Positions 43,665-53,288 of a stretch of 64,000 bases of DNA are shown piece by piece (the first letter of the stretch is position 1; each line of letters opens with the position of its first letter). The notes under the pieces are model-generated. The model was not told the origin of the DNA. It saw only the letters and a program-made list of their open reading frames with translations, and did no database searches. The DNA is from Leptolyngbya sp. FACHB-8 (GTDB lineage Bacteria > Cyanobacteriota > Cyanobacteriia > Elainellales > Elainellaceae): positions 21,706 through 85,705 of the forward strand of contig NZ_JACJOO010000040.1 in NCBI RefSeq assembly GCF_014695575.1, written 5' to 3'. The translations under genes were made by a program, and so were the position numbers.

Positions 43665-44438
43665 TCAGGAGCGGCGGCTCACCATCGTTGTACTCGCTTG
43701 ATCGACCGGCATGACGACGACTTCGTTAATGTTGACGTGGGCAGGGCGAGTCGCACAGAACAGCACGACGTCGGCAATATCCATCCCTGTTAGGGGGGTG
43801 ACGCCCTGGTAAACCTGCTTGGCGCGATCGCGATCGCCTCGAAAACGAACATCGCTAAACTCCGTTTCTACCATCCCCGGATCGACGGTACTGACTCGCA
43901 CAGGGGTCCCGAGCAAGTCAAGTTTGAGACCTTCGGTAAGGGCTTTGACGGCGGCCTTGGTGGCACAGTATACGTTGCCGTTGGGGTAGGTCTGACGTCC
44001 CGCGATGGAACCGATGTTGATGACATGGCCTCGCTGCCGTTGCACCATACCGGGGAGAATGGCACGAGTCACGTAAAGTAATCCTTTGACGTTGGTGTCA
44101 ATCATTTCCTCCCAGTCTTGAATGCTGCCTTCGTGGAGTTTGGAAAGGCCCCGACTTAGACCCGCGTTGTTGACAAGGATATCGATGGCACTCCAATCTT
44201 CGGGGAGGGCGGCGACGGTAGCTTCGACCTGGGTGCGATCGCACACATCCAACTCCAGTGGATAGGCCTCACAGCCAAACTCATCCTTAAGTTGTTTCGC
44301 TAATTGAGTGAGTCGCTCAATGCGTCGTGCTGAAAGAATCAAGCGGGCCCCAGCCTGGGCAAAGACCTGGGCACAGGCCAACCCAATGCCGCTGCTGGCC
44401 CCGGTAATCAGGACCGTCTGGTTCTGGATCGAAGTCAT
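43665..44438 (-). CDS. Short-chain dehydrogenase/reductase (YdfG-like)
   Basis: A 257-residue NAD(P)-dependent oxidoreductase. The cofactor loop is TGASSGIGLACA (about residues 13-24), NNAG follows near residue 92, and the catalytic Ser-Tyr-Lys set is in INIGSIAG and VYCATKAAV. The layout resembles YdfG-type enzymes that oxidise 3-hydroxy acids such as L-allo-threonine, but substrate specificity cannot be fixed from sequence. It is preceded by the tRNA-Leu region. Confidence 0.9.
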   Translation of the reverse strand: MTSIQNQTVLITGASSGIGLACAQVFAQAGARLILSARRIERLTQLAKQLKDEFGCEAYPLELDVCDRTQVEATVAALPEDWSAIDILVNNAGLSRGLSKLHEGSIQDWEEMIDTNVKGLLYVTRAILPGMVQRQRGHVINIGSIAGRQTYPNGNVYCATKAAVKALTEGLKLDLLGTPVRVSTVDPGMVETEFSDVRFRGDRDRAKQVYQGVTPLTGMDIADVVLFCATRPAHVNINEVVVMPVDQASTTMVSRRS

Positions 44439-44569
44439 GGCACAACCGATAGGGTGAACAAGGGTGAAATCACCTTGAGTCTACCTTTATCACTATCGCC
44501 AGGGGGCATGTCTGCGTAAGGAAGGCTGTGCCGATGTCTGAGGTACGTGTAGCCTTCATTCTGGTTGGG

Positions 44570-44629
44570 CCAGGTTATTTTTTTGAAAAGCCGCGCTCGA
44601 TGTGGCTTTTCAAAAAATAATCTTCCTGG
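44570..44629. repeat. Family E hairpin, copy E4
   Basis: CCAGGTTATTTTTTTGAAAAGCC pairs with its inverted copy around a GC-rich tip with a small asymmetry. It shares its stem with E1-E3. Confidence 0.65.
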
Positions 44630-44776
44630 TTCTCAGCCTGTAAGGCTATAGCACAGGGTTTCCTCGACGGGATGAGAGCACGGAAAAAGTAACGCTTTTC
44701 AAAAAAGGTTGGGCGAATAGTTGCACAGATGGTCTAAAAATGATGGAATAGGATGTCGCACTGAGTGCAAACTCGT

Positions 44777-44860
44777 GGGGGTGTGGCGGAATGGTAGACG
44801 CTGCGGACTTAAAATCCGTTGACTGATGAAGTCGTAAGGGTTCAAGTCCCTTCACCCCCA
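44777..44860 (+). tRNA. trnL: tRNA-Leu (anticodon UAA), without intron
   Basis: The 84-nt sequence folds as a class II tRNA. Acceptor arms are GGGGGTG and CACCCCC. The anticodon stem GCGGA/TCCGT encloses the loop CTTAAAA (anticodon TAA), a long variable arm follows, and the T loop is TTCAAGT. CCA is not encoded. In many cyanobacteria this gene is split by a group I intron after the anticodon U; here the loop is uninterrupted. Confidence 0.95.
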
Positions 44861-44905
44861 TCTAACCTTGTTCCTCCAGGAACGCTTTGACTATCGCGAT
44901 ATTCC

Positions 44906-44937
44906 GTATTCTGGCCAGGTTTAAATGGCCAGAATAC
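44906..44937 (+). terminator. Hairpin downstream of tRNA-Leu
   Basis: GTATTCTGGCCA pairs perfectly with TGGCCAGAATAC around an 8-nt loop, 46 nt after the tRNA, with no strong T-run. It also lies in the leader of the CbiG-CobJ gene, so it may work as terminator or attenuator. Confidence 0.55.
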
Positions 44938-44967
44938 GTTTGAGGCTGTTTTTGAGTTAAACCTCGC

Positions 44968-46875
44968 TTGATACTGCAAGATTTTCAACCCGCTGCGGCG
45001 ATCGCCCTTACCCCACTGGCCATTCATACACTTCAACCCCTTTGGGAAATTGGAGCGGTCACCCTTTATCTGCCTCAAGAACTGGCTAATGAGGTAGGTG
45101 TTTCTGCTCACTGCAAAATCTATACGGGTTCTCTGAAAGAGCAATTGCCAGAATTGTGGCGATCGCACCGGGCTCTGGTCTTTGGGCTAGCTACCGGGGC
45201 TGTCGTTCGTCTCATTGCTCCGCTTTTACAGAATAAAGCGATAGATCCGGCTGTGGTGGTTGTAGACGGCCCGGGGCGTCATGTAATCAGCCTGTGCGGT
45301 GGGCATCAGGGTGGTGCTGACCGCCTTGCGGTAGCAATTGCTCAACTGCTCCAGGCTACGCCTGTCCTGACCGGGGGAGCGAATGCGCTGGAGTTACCTG
45401 CCATTGACACTCTGGGAGTGCCCTTTGGTTGGAGCAGGGGTAGAGGGGATTGGACAGAGGTGAGTGCAGCGATCGCCCAGGGCCAATCCATCCGGGTGTA
45501 TCAAAGCGCAGGTACTGATCTCTGGCATCGTCACCTACCAGAGCCACATCCCTTCTCCCTGCTAGCCTCCCAGCCAGATCCGCAGGATGGGAGTCCTTGC
45601 CTGCATATTGGCGCTACATCTCCCCCTGTTCTGACGGCTGCCACGGTTGCCTGGCACCCACGAGTTTTATGGGTGGGAATGGGTTGTGAACGGGGTACGA
45701 CTGTAGGGGTGATAGAGACTGCACTTCAACAAGCTCTTGCTGTGGGCGGATTTGCAGCAGAGGCGATCGCCGGAATCGCCACCCTGGATCTCAAAGCCGA
45801 TGAAGAAGGCTTACTTCAGATTTGTCGCGATCGCCGGCTCTCCCTCCAGTGCTTTTCCGCAGAAACCTTGCGTCAGGTTCCTGTACCCAATCCGTCCGAG
45901 GTCGTTGCAGCAGAGGTCGAAACGCCGAGCGTAGCCGAAGCTGCCGCTATATGGGCTAGTTATCAAGCCGATATCAACCCTCTGGCCTCTGAATCTGCAC
46001 CGGCCCTGGAAGATGCAGCATTGCGGCTGCGAGTGACAAAGCAAATTGTGCGGGTGCCCGGAGAGAAGGGGGCGGTAACGGTTGCGATCGCCCAATCCCA
46101 TCGAGAGTTCACGGGGCGACAGGGGCAAATATGGCTGGTAGGCACAGGCCCAGGTCATCTCAGCCAGATTACGCCAGCGGCTCAGGGAGCGATCGCCCAG
46201 GCTGATGTTGTCATTGGCTACAGCCTCTATGTGGATCTCATCCAGCCACTACTGCGGCCGGGGCAAATTGTGGAAGCCCTACCCATTACCCAGGAGCGAC
46301 AACGGGCAGAACGCGCCATTGAGTTAGCTCAGTGGGGGCTGACCGTCGCTGTCATCTCCTCGGGAGACTGCGGTATTTATGGTATGGCCGGGTTGGTGCT
46401 GGAGCAACTCCAGACCCAGGGATGGGATGGAAAAACGCCAGATGTTCAAGTATTTCCTGGTATTACTGCTCTACAAGCGGCGGCCTCGCGAGTGGGTGCG
46501 CCCCTGATGCACGACTTTTGTGCCATCAGCCTCAGTGATCTGCTGACCCCCTGGCCGCAAATTGAAAAACGGTTAGCGGCTGCAGCCCAGGCAGATTTTG
46601 TGACAGCGCTCTATAATCCACGTTCACGTAGCCGGGTGGAACAACTGGCGATCGCACAATCCATTTTTCTGGCTCATCGCTCACCCGAAACCCCAGTCGC
46701 TATTGTGCAATCGGCCTACCGTCCCACAGAAATCATTACTCTGACAACCCTGGCGGATTTGCTACAGCATCCAGTAGATATGCTGTCTACGGTATTGATT
46801 GGCAACCAGACAACCCGCTTTCATCACCAGTGGATGATTACGCCTCGGGGTTATTTAGGTTTTTCGGGAAACTAA
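44968..46875 (+). CDS. cobJ: CbiG-CobJ fusion: cobalt-precorrin hydrolase and precorrin-3B C17-methyltransferase
   Basis: A 635-residue protein joining two enzymes of cobalamin synthesis. Residues about 1-330 are CbiG: RALVFGLATGAVVRLIAPLL, the GGHQGGADRL segment, and the C-terminal WVGMGCERGTTVGVIETAL. Residues about 385-635 are a SAM-dependent methyltransferase of the CobJ/CbiH type: GQIWLVGTGPGHLSQITPAAQGAIAQADVVIGYSLY, SSGDCGIYGMAGL, FPGITALQAAASRVGAPLMHDFC and YNPRSRSR. A stop codon at 44953 and the lack of any ATG force a TTG start at 44968. Confidence 0.9.
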   Translation: MILQDFQPAAAIALTPLAIHTLQPLWEIGAVTLYLPQELANEVGVSAHCKIYTGSLKEQLPELWRSHRALVFGLATGAVVRLIAPLLQNKAIDPAVVVVDGPGRHVISLCGGHQGGADRLAVAIAQLLQATPVLTGGANALELPAIDTLGVPFGWSRGRGDWTEVSAAIAQGQSIRVYQSAGTDLWHRHLPEPHPFSLLASQPDPQDGSPCLHIGATSPPVLTAATVAWHPRVLWVGMGCERGTTVGVIETALQQALAVGGFAAEAIAGIATLDLKADEEGLLQICRDRRLSLQCFSAETLRQVPVPNPSEVVAAEVETPSVAEAAAIWASYQADINPLASESAPALEDAALRLRVTKQIVRVPGEKGAVTVAIAQSHREFTGRQGQIWLVGTGPGHLSQITPAAQGAIAQADVVIGYSLYVDLIQPLLRPGQIVEALPITQERQRAERAIELAQWGLTVAVISSGDCGIYGMAGLVLEQLQTQGWDGKTPDVQVFPGITALQAAASRVGAPLMHDFCAISLSDLLTPWPQIEKRLAAAAQADFVTALYNPRSRSRVEQLAIAQSIFLAHRSPETPVAIVQSAYRPTEIITLTTLADLLQHPVDMLSTVLIGNQTTRFHHQWMITPRGYLGFSGN

Positions 46876-46898
46876 TACCGGCTCTGCTTGGTATACAA

Positions 46899-46955
46899 CC
46901 ATTTATTTTTAAGTGAGATGTCCGTTATGTAAACATCTCACTTAAAAATAAATGG
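46899..46955. repeat. AT-rich perfect palindrome CCATTTATTTTTAAGTGAGATGT
   Basis: Twenty-three-base arms with a short asymmetric loop, 24 nt after the cobJ stop. It may act as the cobJ terminator. Confidence 0.65.
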
Positions 46956-47248
46956 CTAATTCATCATCGAATTTTGTATAAAAGCGATTTTCTGAGGAAC
47001 TAAAAGTATTTTGATGCGTCTAAAAGCGTTTTTTTCTCCTTAGATTGTGGGAGAAAAACAACGGTTTAAACACCGATTAAAATGTCCGGACCGCTAGAGA
47101 ATTCACTGAAAACAATAGCGAAGGGATTTGTCTATCCAGGGGAGTACATCGTCAAGAGGTAGCATCCCACTTTTTACTGAGTGCCAATTTGAAAGTTAAT
47201 TGGGAACTGTAAGGCTGTTACTTCTCGTTATTAATTTACTTACCTCTT

Positions 47249-47328
47249 AGAGGGTGTTTAAAAGTTAATTCTTCATCTTCTTATTTTGTGAAGAATTAAG
47301 CCTTGCCAGAACTTCTCAAACATCCTCT
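47249..47328. repeat. Short inverted-end element, copy 2
   Basis: AGAGGGTGTTTAAAAGTT and, inverted, AGAGGATGTTTGAGAAGT bound an 80-bp stretch with a small internal hairpin (AATTCTTCA/TGAAGAATT). It matches copies at 11744 and 56234 in its ends only. Confidence 0.65.
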
Positions 47329-47447
47329 CAGTGGATAGAAATTAAGGAATTCAATGTCAGAATTCTTGAATTCTAGTGATTTGATTGAGTGGGTTGCATC
47401 TTCCAACACTGTGTCATTCCTTACCTGTTGGAACGTTCGTGATTGTT

Positions 47448-48800
47448 ATGCCAAACCCCTACTTTCAAACTGACTCTGACACTCAAGACGCTCAAAAGCT
47501 ACTGATTGTTACCCAGTTTTTCCCCCCTGACTTTGCCGCAACAGGACAACTCATTGAAGAACTCTCATACCATCTAGGGTTACTGGGGTTAGACGTTACC
47601 GTTTTTACAGGTCAGCCCGGTTATGCCTTTCAAAAAGATTCTGCACCGGCCCAGGAACGGCAGGAAGGGGTAACGGTCAGGCGATCGCGCGTTGCCCGTC
47701 TGTGGCCCAGTCGTATTCGTGGTAAGGCCATTAATAGCATTCTATTTTGTTTCAGAGCAGCTCTTTATCTCTTAATGCATGCCTGTAAATACAATATTTT
47801 GTTGTTTACAACGGCCCCCCCATACTTGAATTTTTTGGGATACATTATCAACCGATTAACGGGGATTCCTTATGTCTGTTTGATTTATGATTTGTATCCA
47901 GATATCGCTGTCGAATTACACGTCATTCCGCAACATCATGTTTTAGCGCGATTATGGAATTGGCTTAATCAAAAGATTTGGAGAAAAGCCCATCGTGTCA
48001 TTGTACTAAGCCCTACGATGAAGGAGCGAATTCTCAAACATTGCCCTGAGATTGGCGATCGCATTTCCGTGATTCATAACTGGGCAGAACCGAGTTGGAT
48101 TGTGCCAATTCAAAAAACTGACAATTGGTTTGCTCAAAAGCATGACCTGCACCAGAAATTCACAGTTTTATACTCTGGAAATTTGGGTCGTTGCCACGAT
48201 GTTTCCACAATCTTGGAAGCTGTAGAAGCACTGCAACAAACCCCCGTGCAATTTGTATTCATTGGGGGTGGGGCTCAACAACCCCTGTGTGTTGAAGAGG
48301 TTCGCAAGAAAGAGTTGACTAACTGTATTTTCTTGCCCTATCAGGATCGTGAGACCTTGCCCTATTCTTTGACGGCTTGCGATCTGGCATTGGTTAGCAT
48401 TAAGGCAGGTATGGAGGGGCTCGTCGCTCCCAGTAAGGTTTACAGCGCTTTGGCCTCGGCACGACCCATTGTTGTTATTTGCGACGCCAACTCTTATCTG
48501 AACGACTTGGTGGAGTCTGCCCGCTGCGGTCGTACCTTCCGCCATGGCGATAGTGCTGGCCTGGCAGACTTTATTCGTGACCTGCTGGCCCATCCGGAAC
48601 GGTCTGCTGAGATGGGCCGAGCGGGACGGCAATATCTGAAACGTCATTTCACCCCCCGTGTTATTGCCCGCCAGTATCTCAATGCACTGTCCTTAAGGCA
48701 GCCTCAGGATACTTCTCTGACATCCGTCTCAATGCTTCGCGATGAAATAGAGGAAGCCTGGTGGTCGACGGAAAGTTCTGTCGTGGATTCCCGCCGATAA
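47448..48800 (+). CDS. Glycosyltransferase family 4 protein (WcaI-like)
   Basis: A 450-residue GT-B glycosyltransferase. The N-terminal half begins KLLIVTQFFPPDFAATGQLIEELSYHLGLLGLDVTVFTGQPGY. A hydrophobic patch (ILLFTTAPPYLNFLGYIINRL) suggests membrane contact. The C-terminal half has FTVLYSGNLGRCHDVSTILEA and the acidic GLVAPSKVYSALASARPIVVI that holds the nucleotide sugar, followed by RCGRTFRHGDSAGLADFI. Such enzymes build extracellular polysaccharides. I use the ATG at 47448; an earlier start adds 21 unlikely residues. The gene stands alone. Confidence 0.88.
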   Translation: MPNPYFQTDSDTQDAQKLLIVTQFFPPDFAATGQLIEELSYHLGLLGLDVTVFTGQPGYAFQKDSAPAQERQEGVTVRRSRVARLWPSRIRGKAINSILFCFRAALYLLMHACKYNILLFTTAPPYLNFLGYIINRLTGIPYVCLIYDLYPDIAVELHVIPQHHVLARLWNWLNQKIWRKAHRVIVLSPTMKERILKHCPEIGDRISVIHNWAEPSWIVPIQKTDNWFAQKHDLHQKFTVLYSGNLGRCHDVSTILEAVEALQQTPVQFVFIGGGAQQPLCVEEVRKKELTNCIFLPYQDRETLPYSLTACDLALVSIKAGMEGLVAPSKVYSALASARPIVVICDANSYLNDLVESARCGRTFRHGDSAGLADFIRDLLAHPERSAEMGRAGRQYLKRHFTPRVIARQYLNALSLRQPQDTSLTSVSMLRDEIEEAWWSTESSVVDSRR

Positions 48801-48808
48801 GGGTTCTT

Positions 48809-48863
48809 AGCCTGTTGTACGACAAGACGCCCTCGAAGAGGGCGTCTTGTCGTACAACAGGCT
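48809..48863. terminator. Long perfect hairpin between convergent genes
   Basis: AGCCTGTTGTACGACAAGACG... arms pair perfectly for 26 bp around GAA, 8 nt after the glycosyltransferase stop and 15 nt before the stop of the opposing gene. Confidence 0.7.
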
Positions 48864-48878
48864 GTGCTGCTCCTGCAA

Positions 48879-50108
48879 CTAGAGAGTTGCGATCGCCTCT
48901 AAAGCGGATTCCATGGCGATCGCTACATGAGTCCAGTGGGTGCCGCCCTGACAGAACACAACGTAGGGTTCTCGCAAGGGACCATCGGCTGAAAACTCCG
49001 AGGTGCTGCCGTCGATGAAGGTTCCTCCTGCCATCACCAATTCACTCTCGTAACCGGGTTGCTCGGCAGGCACTGGGCTGAGATAAGAGCCAATGGGCGA
49101 CCAGGATTGAATGGCTTTGCAGAAAGCAATGATTTTTTCAGGGCTGCCCAGCTTGATGGCCTGGATCACGTCCCGTCGAGGCGTTTCGGGGAGCGGATTA
49201 ACGGGGTACCCCAACTTGTCAAACACCCAGGCCACCAGGTGATTGCCCTTCAGCGCTTCTCCCACCATTTGAGGTGCCAGAAAGAGCCCCTGGAACAACA
49301 AACGATTCTGGTCAAAGGTAGCTCCACCTTCCGAGCCAATGCCGGGTGAGGTGAGGCGGCAACAAGCCTGCTCTACCAAATCAGTCCGACCCGCTACATA
49401 GCCCCCCGCCGTTACAATGGTGCCCCCAGGATTTTTGATTAGAGATCCTGCCATCAGGTCTGCCCCAACCGCCGTTGGTTCGCAATCTGCTACAAATTCC
49501 CCATAGCAGTTGTCTACAAAGCAAACAGTGTTAGGGTTTTGTTGCTTGACCAGGCTAATGATGCGCTCGATGTCGGCGATCGCCAGGCTCGCCCGCCACG
49601 AGTAGCCACAGGAGCGCTGAATCAGCACCATCCGAGTCTCCGGACGAATGGCAGTGGCCAGCGCTGCCCAATCGATGCTGCCATTGGGCAATAACTCTAA
49701 CTGCCGATAGGTAATGCCAAAATCCTGGAGAGAGCCCTGGCCTTGGCCTCGTAGCCCAATGACCTCCTCCATCGTGTCATAGGGGGCTCCAGCGACAGCT
49801 AACAGCTCATCACCGGGTCGTAAAACTCCAAATAGGGCGCAGGTAATGGCATGGGTGCCTGAGACAAATTGCACTCGTACCGCTGCGGCTTCTGCTCCCA
49901 TGACCTCGGCAAATACCTGGTCAAGTATTTGCCGCCCCAGGTCTCCATGGCCATAGCCGCTCACCGTAGAGAAATGGTGTACGCCAACCTGATGATTCCG
50001 AAATGCTTCGAGCACCCGACGCAGATTGCGCTGAGTCTGGCGATCGATCTGAGCAAAGTGGGGAAGTAAAGCTTGCTCTGCTTCCCGCAAAAGAATTTGA
50101 GGCTCCAT
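48879..50108 (-). CDS. Methionine gamma-lyase family protein (aluminium-resistance type)
   Basis: A 409-residue PLP enzyme of the Met_gamma_lyase/aluminium-resistance family: NHQVGVHHFSTVSGYGHGDLGRQILDQVFAEVMGAEAAAVRVQFVSGTHAITCALFGVLRPGDELL, and the PLP lysine in AGSLIKNPGGTIVTAGGYVAGR. Family members are thought to cleave C-S bonds of amino acids, but the natural substrate is uncertain and the aluminium link comes from one report on a related gene. It converges with the glycosyltransferase gene. Confidence 0.88.
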   Translation of the reverse strand: MEPQILLREAEQALLPHFAQIDRQTQRNLRRVLEAFRNHQVGVHHFSTVSGYGHGDLGRQILDQVFAEVMGAEAAAVRVQFVSGTHAITCALFGVLRPGDELLAVAGAPYDTMEEVIGLRGQGQGSLQDFGITYRQLELLPNGSIDWAALATAIRPETRMVLIQRSCGYSWRASLAIADIERIISLVKQQNPNTVCFVDNCYGEFVADCEPTAVGADLMAGSLIKNPGGTIVTAGGYVAGRTDLVEQACCRLTSPGIGSEGGATFDQNRLLFQGLFLAPQMVGEALKGNHLVAWVFDKLGYPVNPLPETPRRDVIQAIKLGSPEKIIAFCKAIQSWSPIGSYLSPVPAEQPGYESELVMAGGTFIDGSTSEFSADGPLREPYVVFCQGGTHWTHVAIAMESALEAIATL

Positions 50109-50765
50109 AAAATGCTTGTGACAGTGCGTGAATTGACCGTGCTTGAATTGACAGTCAGGGAATGTCGCTACAAAATGCCGAATCGGTTACTGTAGCCTGA
50201 CCGGTTAAGAACCCCGTTGCTGATAAGAAATCATCGTAATTGATAGTGCGGTTCAGCAAACAGACGTGTGGATAAAATCAATACCTTTTCATCCCCCCTA
50301 AGGAGGAAGCAATGGCCTGAATACCAAGTTTTTACAAAGGAATTTTTGCCTTTGCAGAACACGTTGCCTATCCCGCTAGTAAGGCGCTTTGCTGATGGAA
50401 AACTAATGGGAATTAAACGGCTATTGCATGACCCATCGACCTTTAGCAATCTGGGTTTTAATCTAGATTGACTCAGGCGGGATCACAAAAGACTGTATTT
50501 CTTCTCATCCCTGATTCAGTATGCCAAATTAGGGTAGACTCTTATCTGAATTTGGTGCAGCAACTGTCTTTATGATGGTGTTCGTTGAATCAATGCAGGC
50601 TGAGATAACCGCCGTATAGCGCTTTGCAGTTTGTGGTTGATGCGTGCGATCGCCCTGGGTGCGGGCTAGTTTTGGCAAGGGTCAGTTCCGGGCTCTCGGA
50701 TAGCTTCTGGGCATAACCAGAGCTCGATGGTTGATTCATCCGGGTAATACAGGTGAGGAGTTGCA
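50109..50765. other. Intergenic region upstream of PBP1A
   Basis: A 657-bp divergent gap with no supported gene. It contains no long palindrome; a family C-like fragment (CCGTATAGCGCTTTGCAG) sits near 50610. GAGGAG before the GTG start of the next gene is its ribosome site. Confidence 0.45.
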
Positions 50766-53288
50766 GTGACAGGTTTCTTCGATAAGCTTCAGTCGTTTGT
50801 TCGGGGGAAAGATGCCGAACCCAGCAATGGGATTCCGCCCTATCCAACTAAATCGTCCTCCGATATCGTTTCTAACCCCCCGTCCTCCCTGGGAGCTTCC
50901 CTATTTCCGACCCAAGCCTCGAATCCGTCAACGGACTCGTCGCCTTTAAGGGACTCTATTGCAGAACCCGAATCCCTTCCACCTGAAGCCTTTCCTCGTA
51001 CTTCGGGGAACGGAACACCTCCCCCTCCCTCGACTCCCTCGGCCTCTTCTCCTCCCCTCTATAGCCGTTGGTCAGCCTGGGTATTGATGAGTTTGCTGCT
51101 GGGGACGGGTGGTTTAGCTGGTGCGTCTTTCTACGCCATCCGTGAAATTCAGGCTTCCCTTCCTGAACCCAAAGAGGCTCTCTCCTTTGTGCGAGACGGC
51201 ACCCTCACCATTAAAGGTTCCGATGGCTCTATATTGCAGCAGTTGGGACCCGCCACCCGCTCAACTCTGAAGGTCGATGCGATGCCCCCTGAGGTGGCAG
51301 AAGCGTTTCTGGCGTCTGAAGACCGCGACTTCTACGAGCATGGCGGGGTCGACTATAAGGCCATTGTTCGAGCCATTTTGGCAAACTTATCCGCTGGTGA
51401 GGTCGTCGAAGGGGCCAGTACCATCACGCAGCAGCTCACGCGAATTGTCTTCCTCGACCAGGACCAAACCCTGGAGCGCAAAATTCGGGAAGCGTTGCTG
51501 GCCCACAAGATGGAGCAATCGCTGACCAAGGATCAGATTTTAGAGCGCTACATCAACCTGGTGTACCTGGGGGGTGGAGCCTATGGAGTATCGGACGCAG
51601 CCTGGGTGTATTTCAGTAAGTCGCCGAACGAGTTGACTCTACCTGAAATTGCCATGATTGTGGGGCTTGCCCCAGCTCCCAGTGAATATTCACCGCTGGT
51701 GAACAAAGATGCGGCCCTGCAACGGCGTAATATCGTGCTGGCACGTATGGAAGAGGCTGGGTTTATTACGGCTCAGGAACGGGAAGAGGCACAGAATAGC
51801 CCCCTTGCGCTGGAGCCCCAAACACCACGCAATCTTGATAGCCGTTTCCCCTATTTCACGCAGTATGTTCAACAACAATTGTCCAAACTGGTAGACCCAG
51901 AGGAAATTGAGGTCGGCGGTCTGACGATTGAGACCACTCTTAACCCGAAGTGGCAGGAGCATGCTCAGGAGACCGTGAATGAGGCGATCGCCCGCTACGG
52001 GCGAGGTCAGCGTTTTAGCCAGGCGTCAATGGTGGCGATTGACCCTCGCAGCGGCGAGATCAAAGCCATGGTGGGGGGCAATGACTTTAGTGAAAGTCAG
52101 TTTAACCGGGTGGTGCAGGCCCAACGGCAGCCTGGTTCGACCTTTAAAACCTTTGTGTACACCACGGCGATCGCTGCTGGGTTTTCCCCCTACAAAACTT
52201 ACGTTGACGCCAAGCTGATGGTCGATGGGTACGAACCCAAGAACTACGGCGAAAATTTCAGTGGTACCCAAACCATGCGGGAGGCGTTGATCCGCTCGGT
52301 CAACATTATCGCCGTTAAGGTGTTGCTGGATGTGGGTTTTGATCCGGTCATTCAAATGGCCCAGAAAATGGGCATTCAGTCCAAGATGATTCCTGCTTAC
52401 TCCCTGGCCCTGGGCAGTGTAGAAGTGAATTTGTTGGAGTTGACCGGAGCTTACGGCACCTTGGCAAACCGAGGTAAGCATGTAGAGCCCCACGGTATTA
52501 GGCGGGTCATCAACCGTAAAGGTGAGGTGATTTACGAAGCGAAATACACAGCGGAGCAGGCCGTCGATCAGGCGTCCGCTGACATCATGACCTGGATGCT
52601 ACGGGGAGTGGTGATGAATGGTACCGGGGCCAATGCAGGGTTGCGCGATCGCCCCGTCGCCGGCAAGACAGGGACCTCTGAGCTACGTCGTGACCTCTGG
52701 TTTATTGGCTATATCCCTCAAATGGTAACGGGGGTCTGGCTGGGTAACGACAATAACACCCCGACTCGGGGGGCGAGTTCCACCGCTGCCCGAGTGTGGC
52801 GCAACTTTATGGGTGACGTGGTCGAAGGGATGGAAGTAGAGCAATTCCCAGAACTACCTCGTCTGAGGGGGCGCGAAGCGACGGTGAAGGCAGAGCGCAT
52901 TCGGCCTCGACGATTGGTTCAGGGGAAAGCGGCAGACACTAACGAGCGTAATGAGCGCTCATCACGCAGTGACGACGAACCACGGCGTACTCGCACCCGT
53001 AGCCGACGACAGTCTGAAGAAGCCCCATCTGAACCACGGCGCTCCCGGGAGTCTCGCACTTCCAGACCTAGTGCTTCGCCTTCATCTCCCTCACGTTTCG
53101 AGCGCCTCCAGGAAGCTCCACGGACTGAACCGAGGTCCCGGCCTGAAGCTCCTCCTCCAGAGCCCCCAGCACCACCACCTCGCCGTCAGGATCCGGCTCC
53201 ACCACCACCTGCGGCTGAAGCTCCAGCACCGCCACCTCAGCCTGAGCCTCAGGCGCCTGCGGAACCTGATTCTCCCCCAGCAGAGTAA
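50766..53288 (+). CDS. Class A penicillin-binding protein 1A
   Basis: An 840-residue bifunctional murein synthase. After a proline/serine-rich cytoplasmic stretch comes a membrane helix (WSAWVLMSLLLGTGGLAGASFYAI, about residues 103-126). The GT51 glycosyltransferase follows (EDRDFYEHGGVDYKAIVRAI, GASTITQQLTR), then the transpeptidase with SxxK (PGSTFKTF), SVN and KTGTSELR. The C-terminal 150 residues are a low-complexity tail first rich in arginine and glutamate, then in Pro and Ala. The start is GTG with GAGGAG upstream. No gene partner is adjacent. Confidence 0.94.
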   Translation: MTGFFDKLQSFVRGKDAEPSNGIPPYPTKSSSDIVSNPPSSLGASLFPTQASNPSTDSSPLRDSIAEPESLPPEAFPRTSGNGTPPPPSTPSASSPPLYSRWSAWVLMSLLLGTGGLAGASFYAIREIQASLPEPKEALSFVRDGTLTIKGSDGSILQQLGPATRSTLKVDAMPPEVAEAFLASEDRDFYEHGGVDYKAIVRAILANLSAGEVVEGASTITQQLTRIVFLDQDQTLERKIREALLAHKMEQSLTKDQILERYINLVYLGGGAYGVSDAAWVYFSKSPNELTLPEIAMIVGLAPAPSEYSPLVNKDAALQRRNIVLARMEEAGFITAQEREEAQNSPLALEPQTPRNLDSRFPYFTQYVQQQLSKLVDPEEIEVGGLTIETTLNPKWQEHAQETVNEAIARYGRGQRFSQASMVAIDPRSGEIKAMVGGNDFSESQFNRVVQAQRQPGSTFKTFVYTTAIAAGFSPYKTYVDAKLMVDGYEPKNYGENFSGTQTMREALIRSVNIIAVKVLLDVGFDPVIQMAQKMGIQSKMIPAYSLALGSVEVNLLELTGAYGTLANRGKHVEPHGIRRVINRKGEVIYEAKYTAEQAVDQASADIMTWMLRGVVMNGTGANAGLRDRPVAGKTGTSELRRDLWFIGYIPQMVTGVWLGNDNNTPTRGASSTAARVWRNFMGDVVEGMEVEQFPELPRLRGREATVKAERIRPRRLVQGKAADTNERNERSSRSDDEPRRTRTRSRRQSEEAPSEPRRSRESRTSRPSASPSSPSRFERLQEAPRTEPRSRPEAPPPEPPAPPPRRQDPAPPPPAAEAPAPPPQPEPQAPAEPDSPPAE

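Larger units (their letters stand above)
46876..47447. other. Intergenic region with palindrome and inverted-end element
   Basis: A 572-bp gap between cobJ and the glycosyltransferase gene. It contains a long AT-rich hairpin at 46899 and a short inverted-end element at 47249, each listed separately. The 290 bp between them shows no supported gene. Confidence 0.45.
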
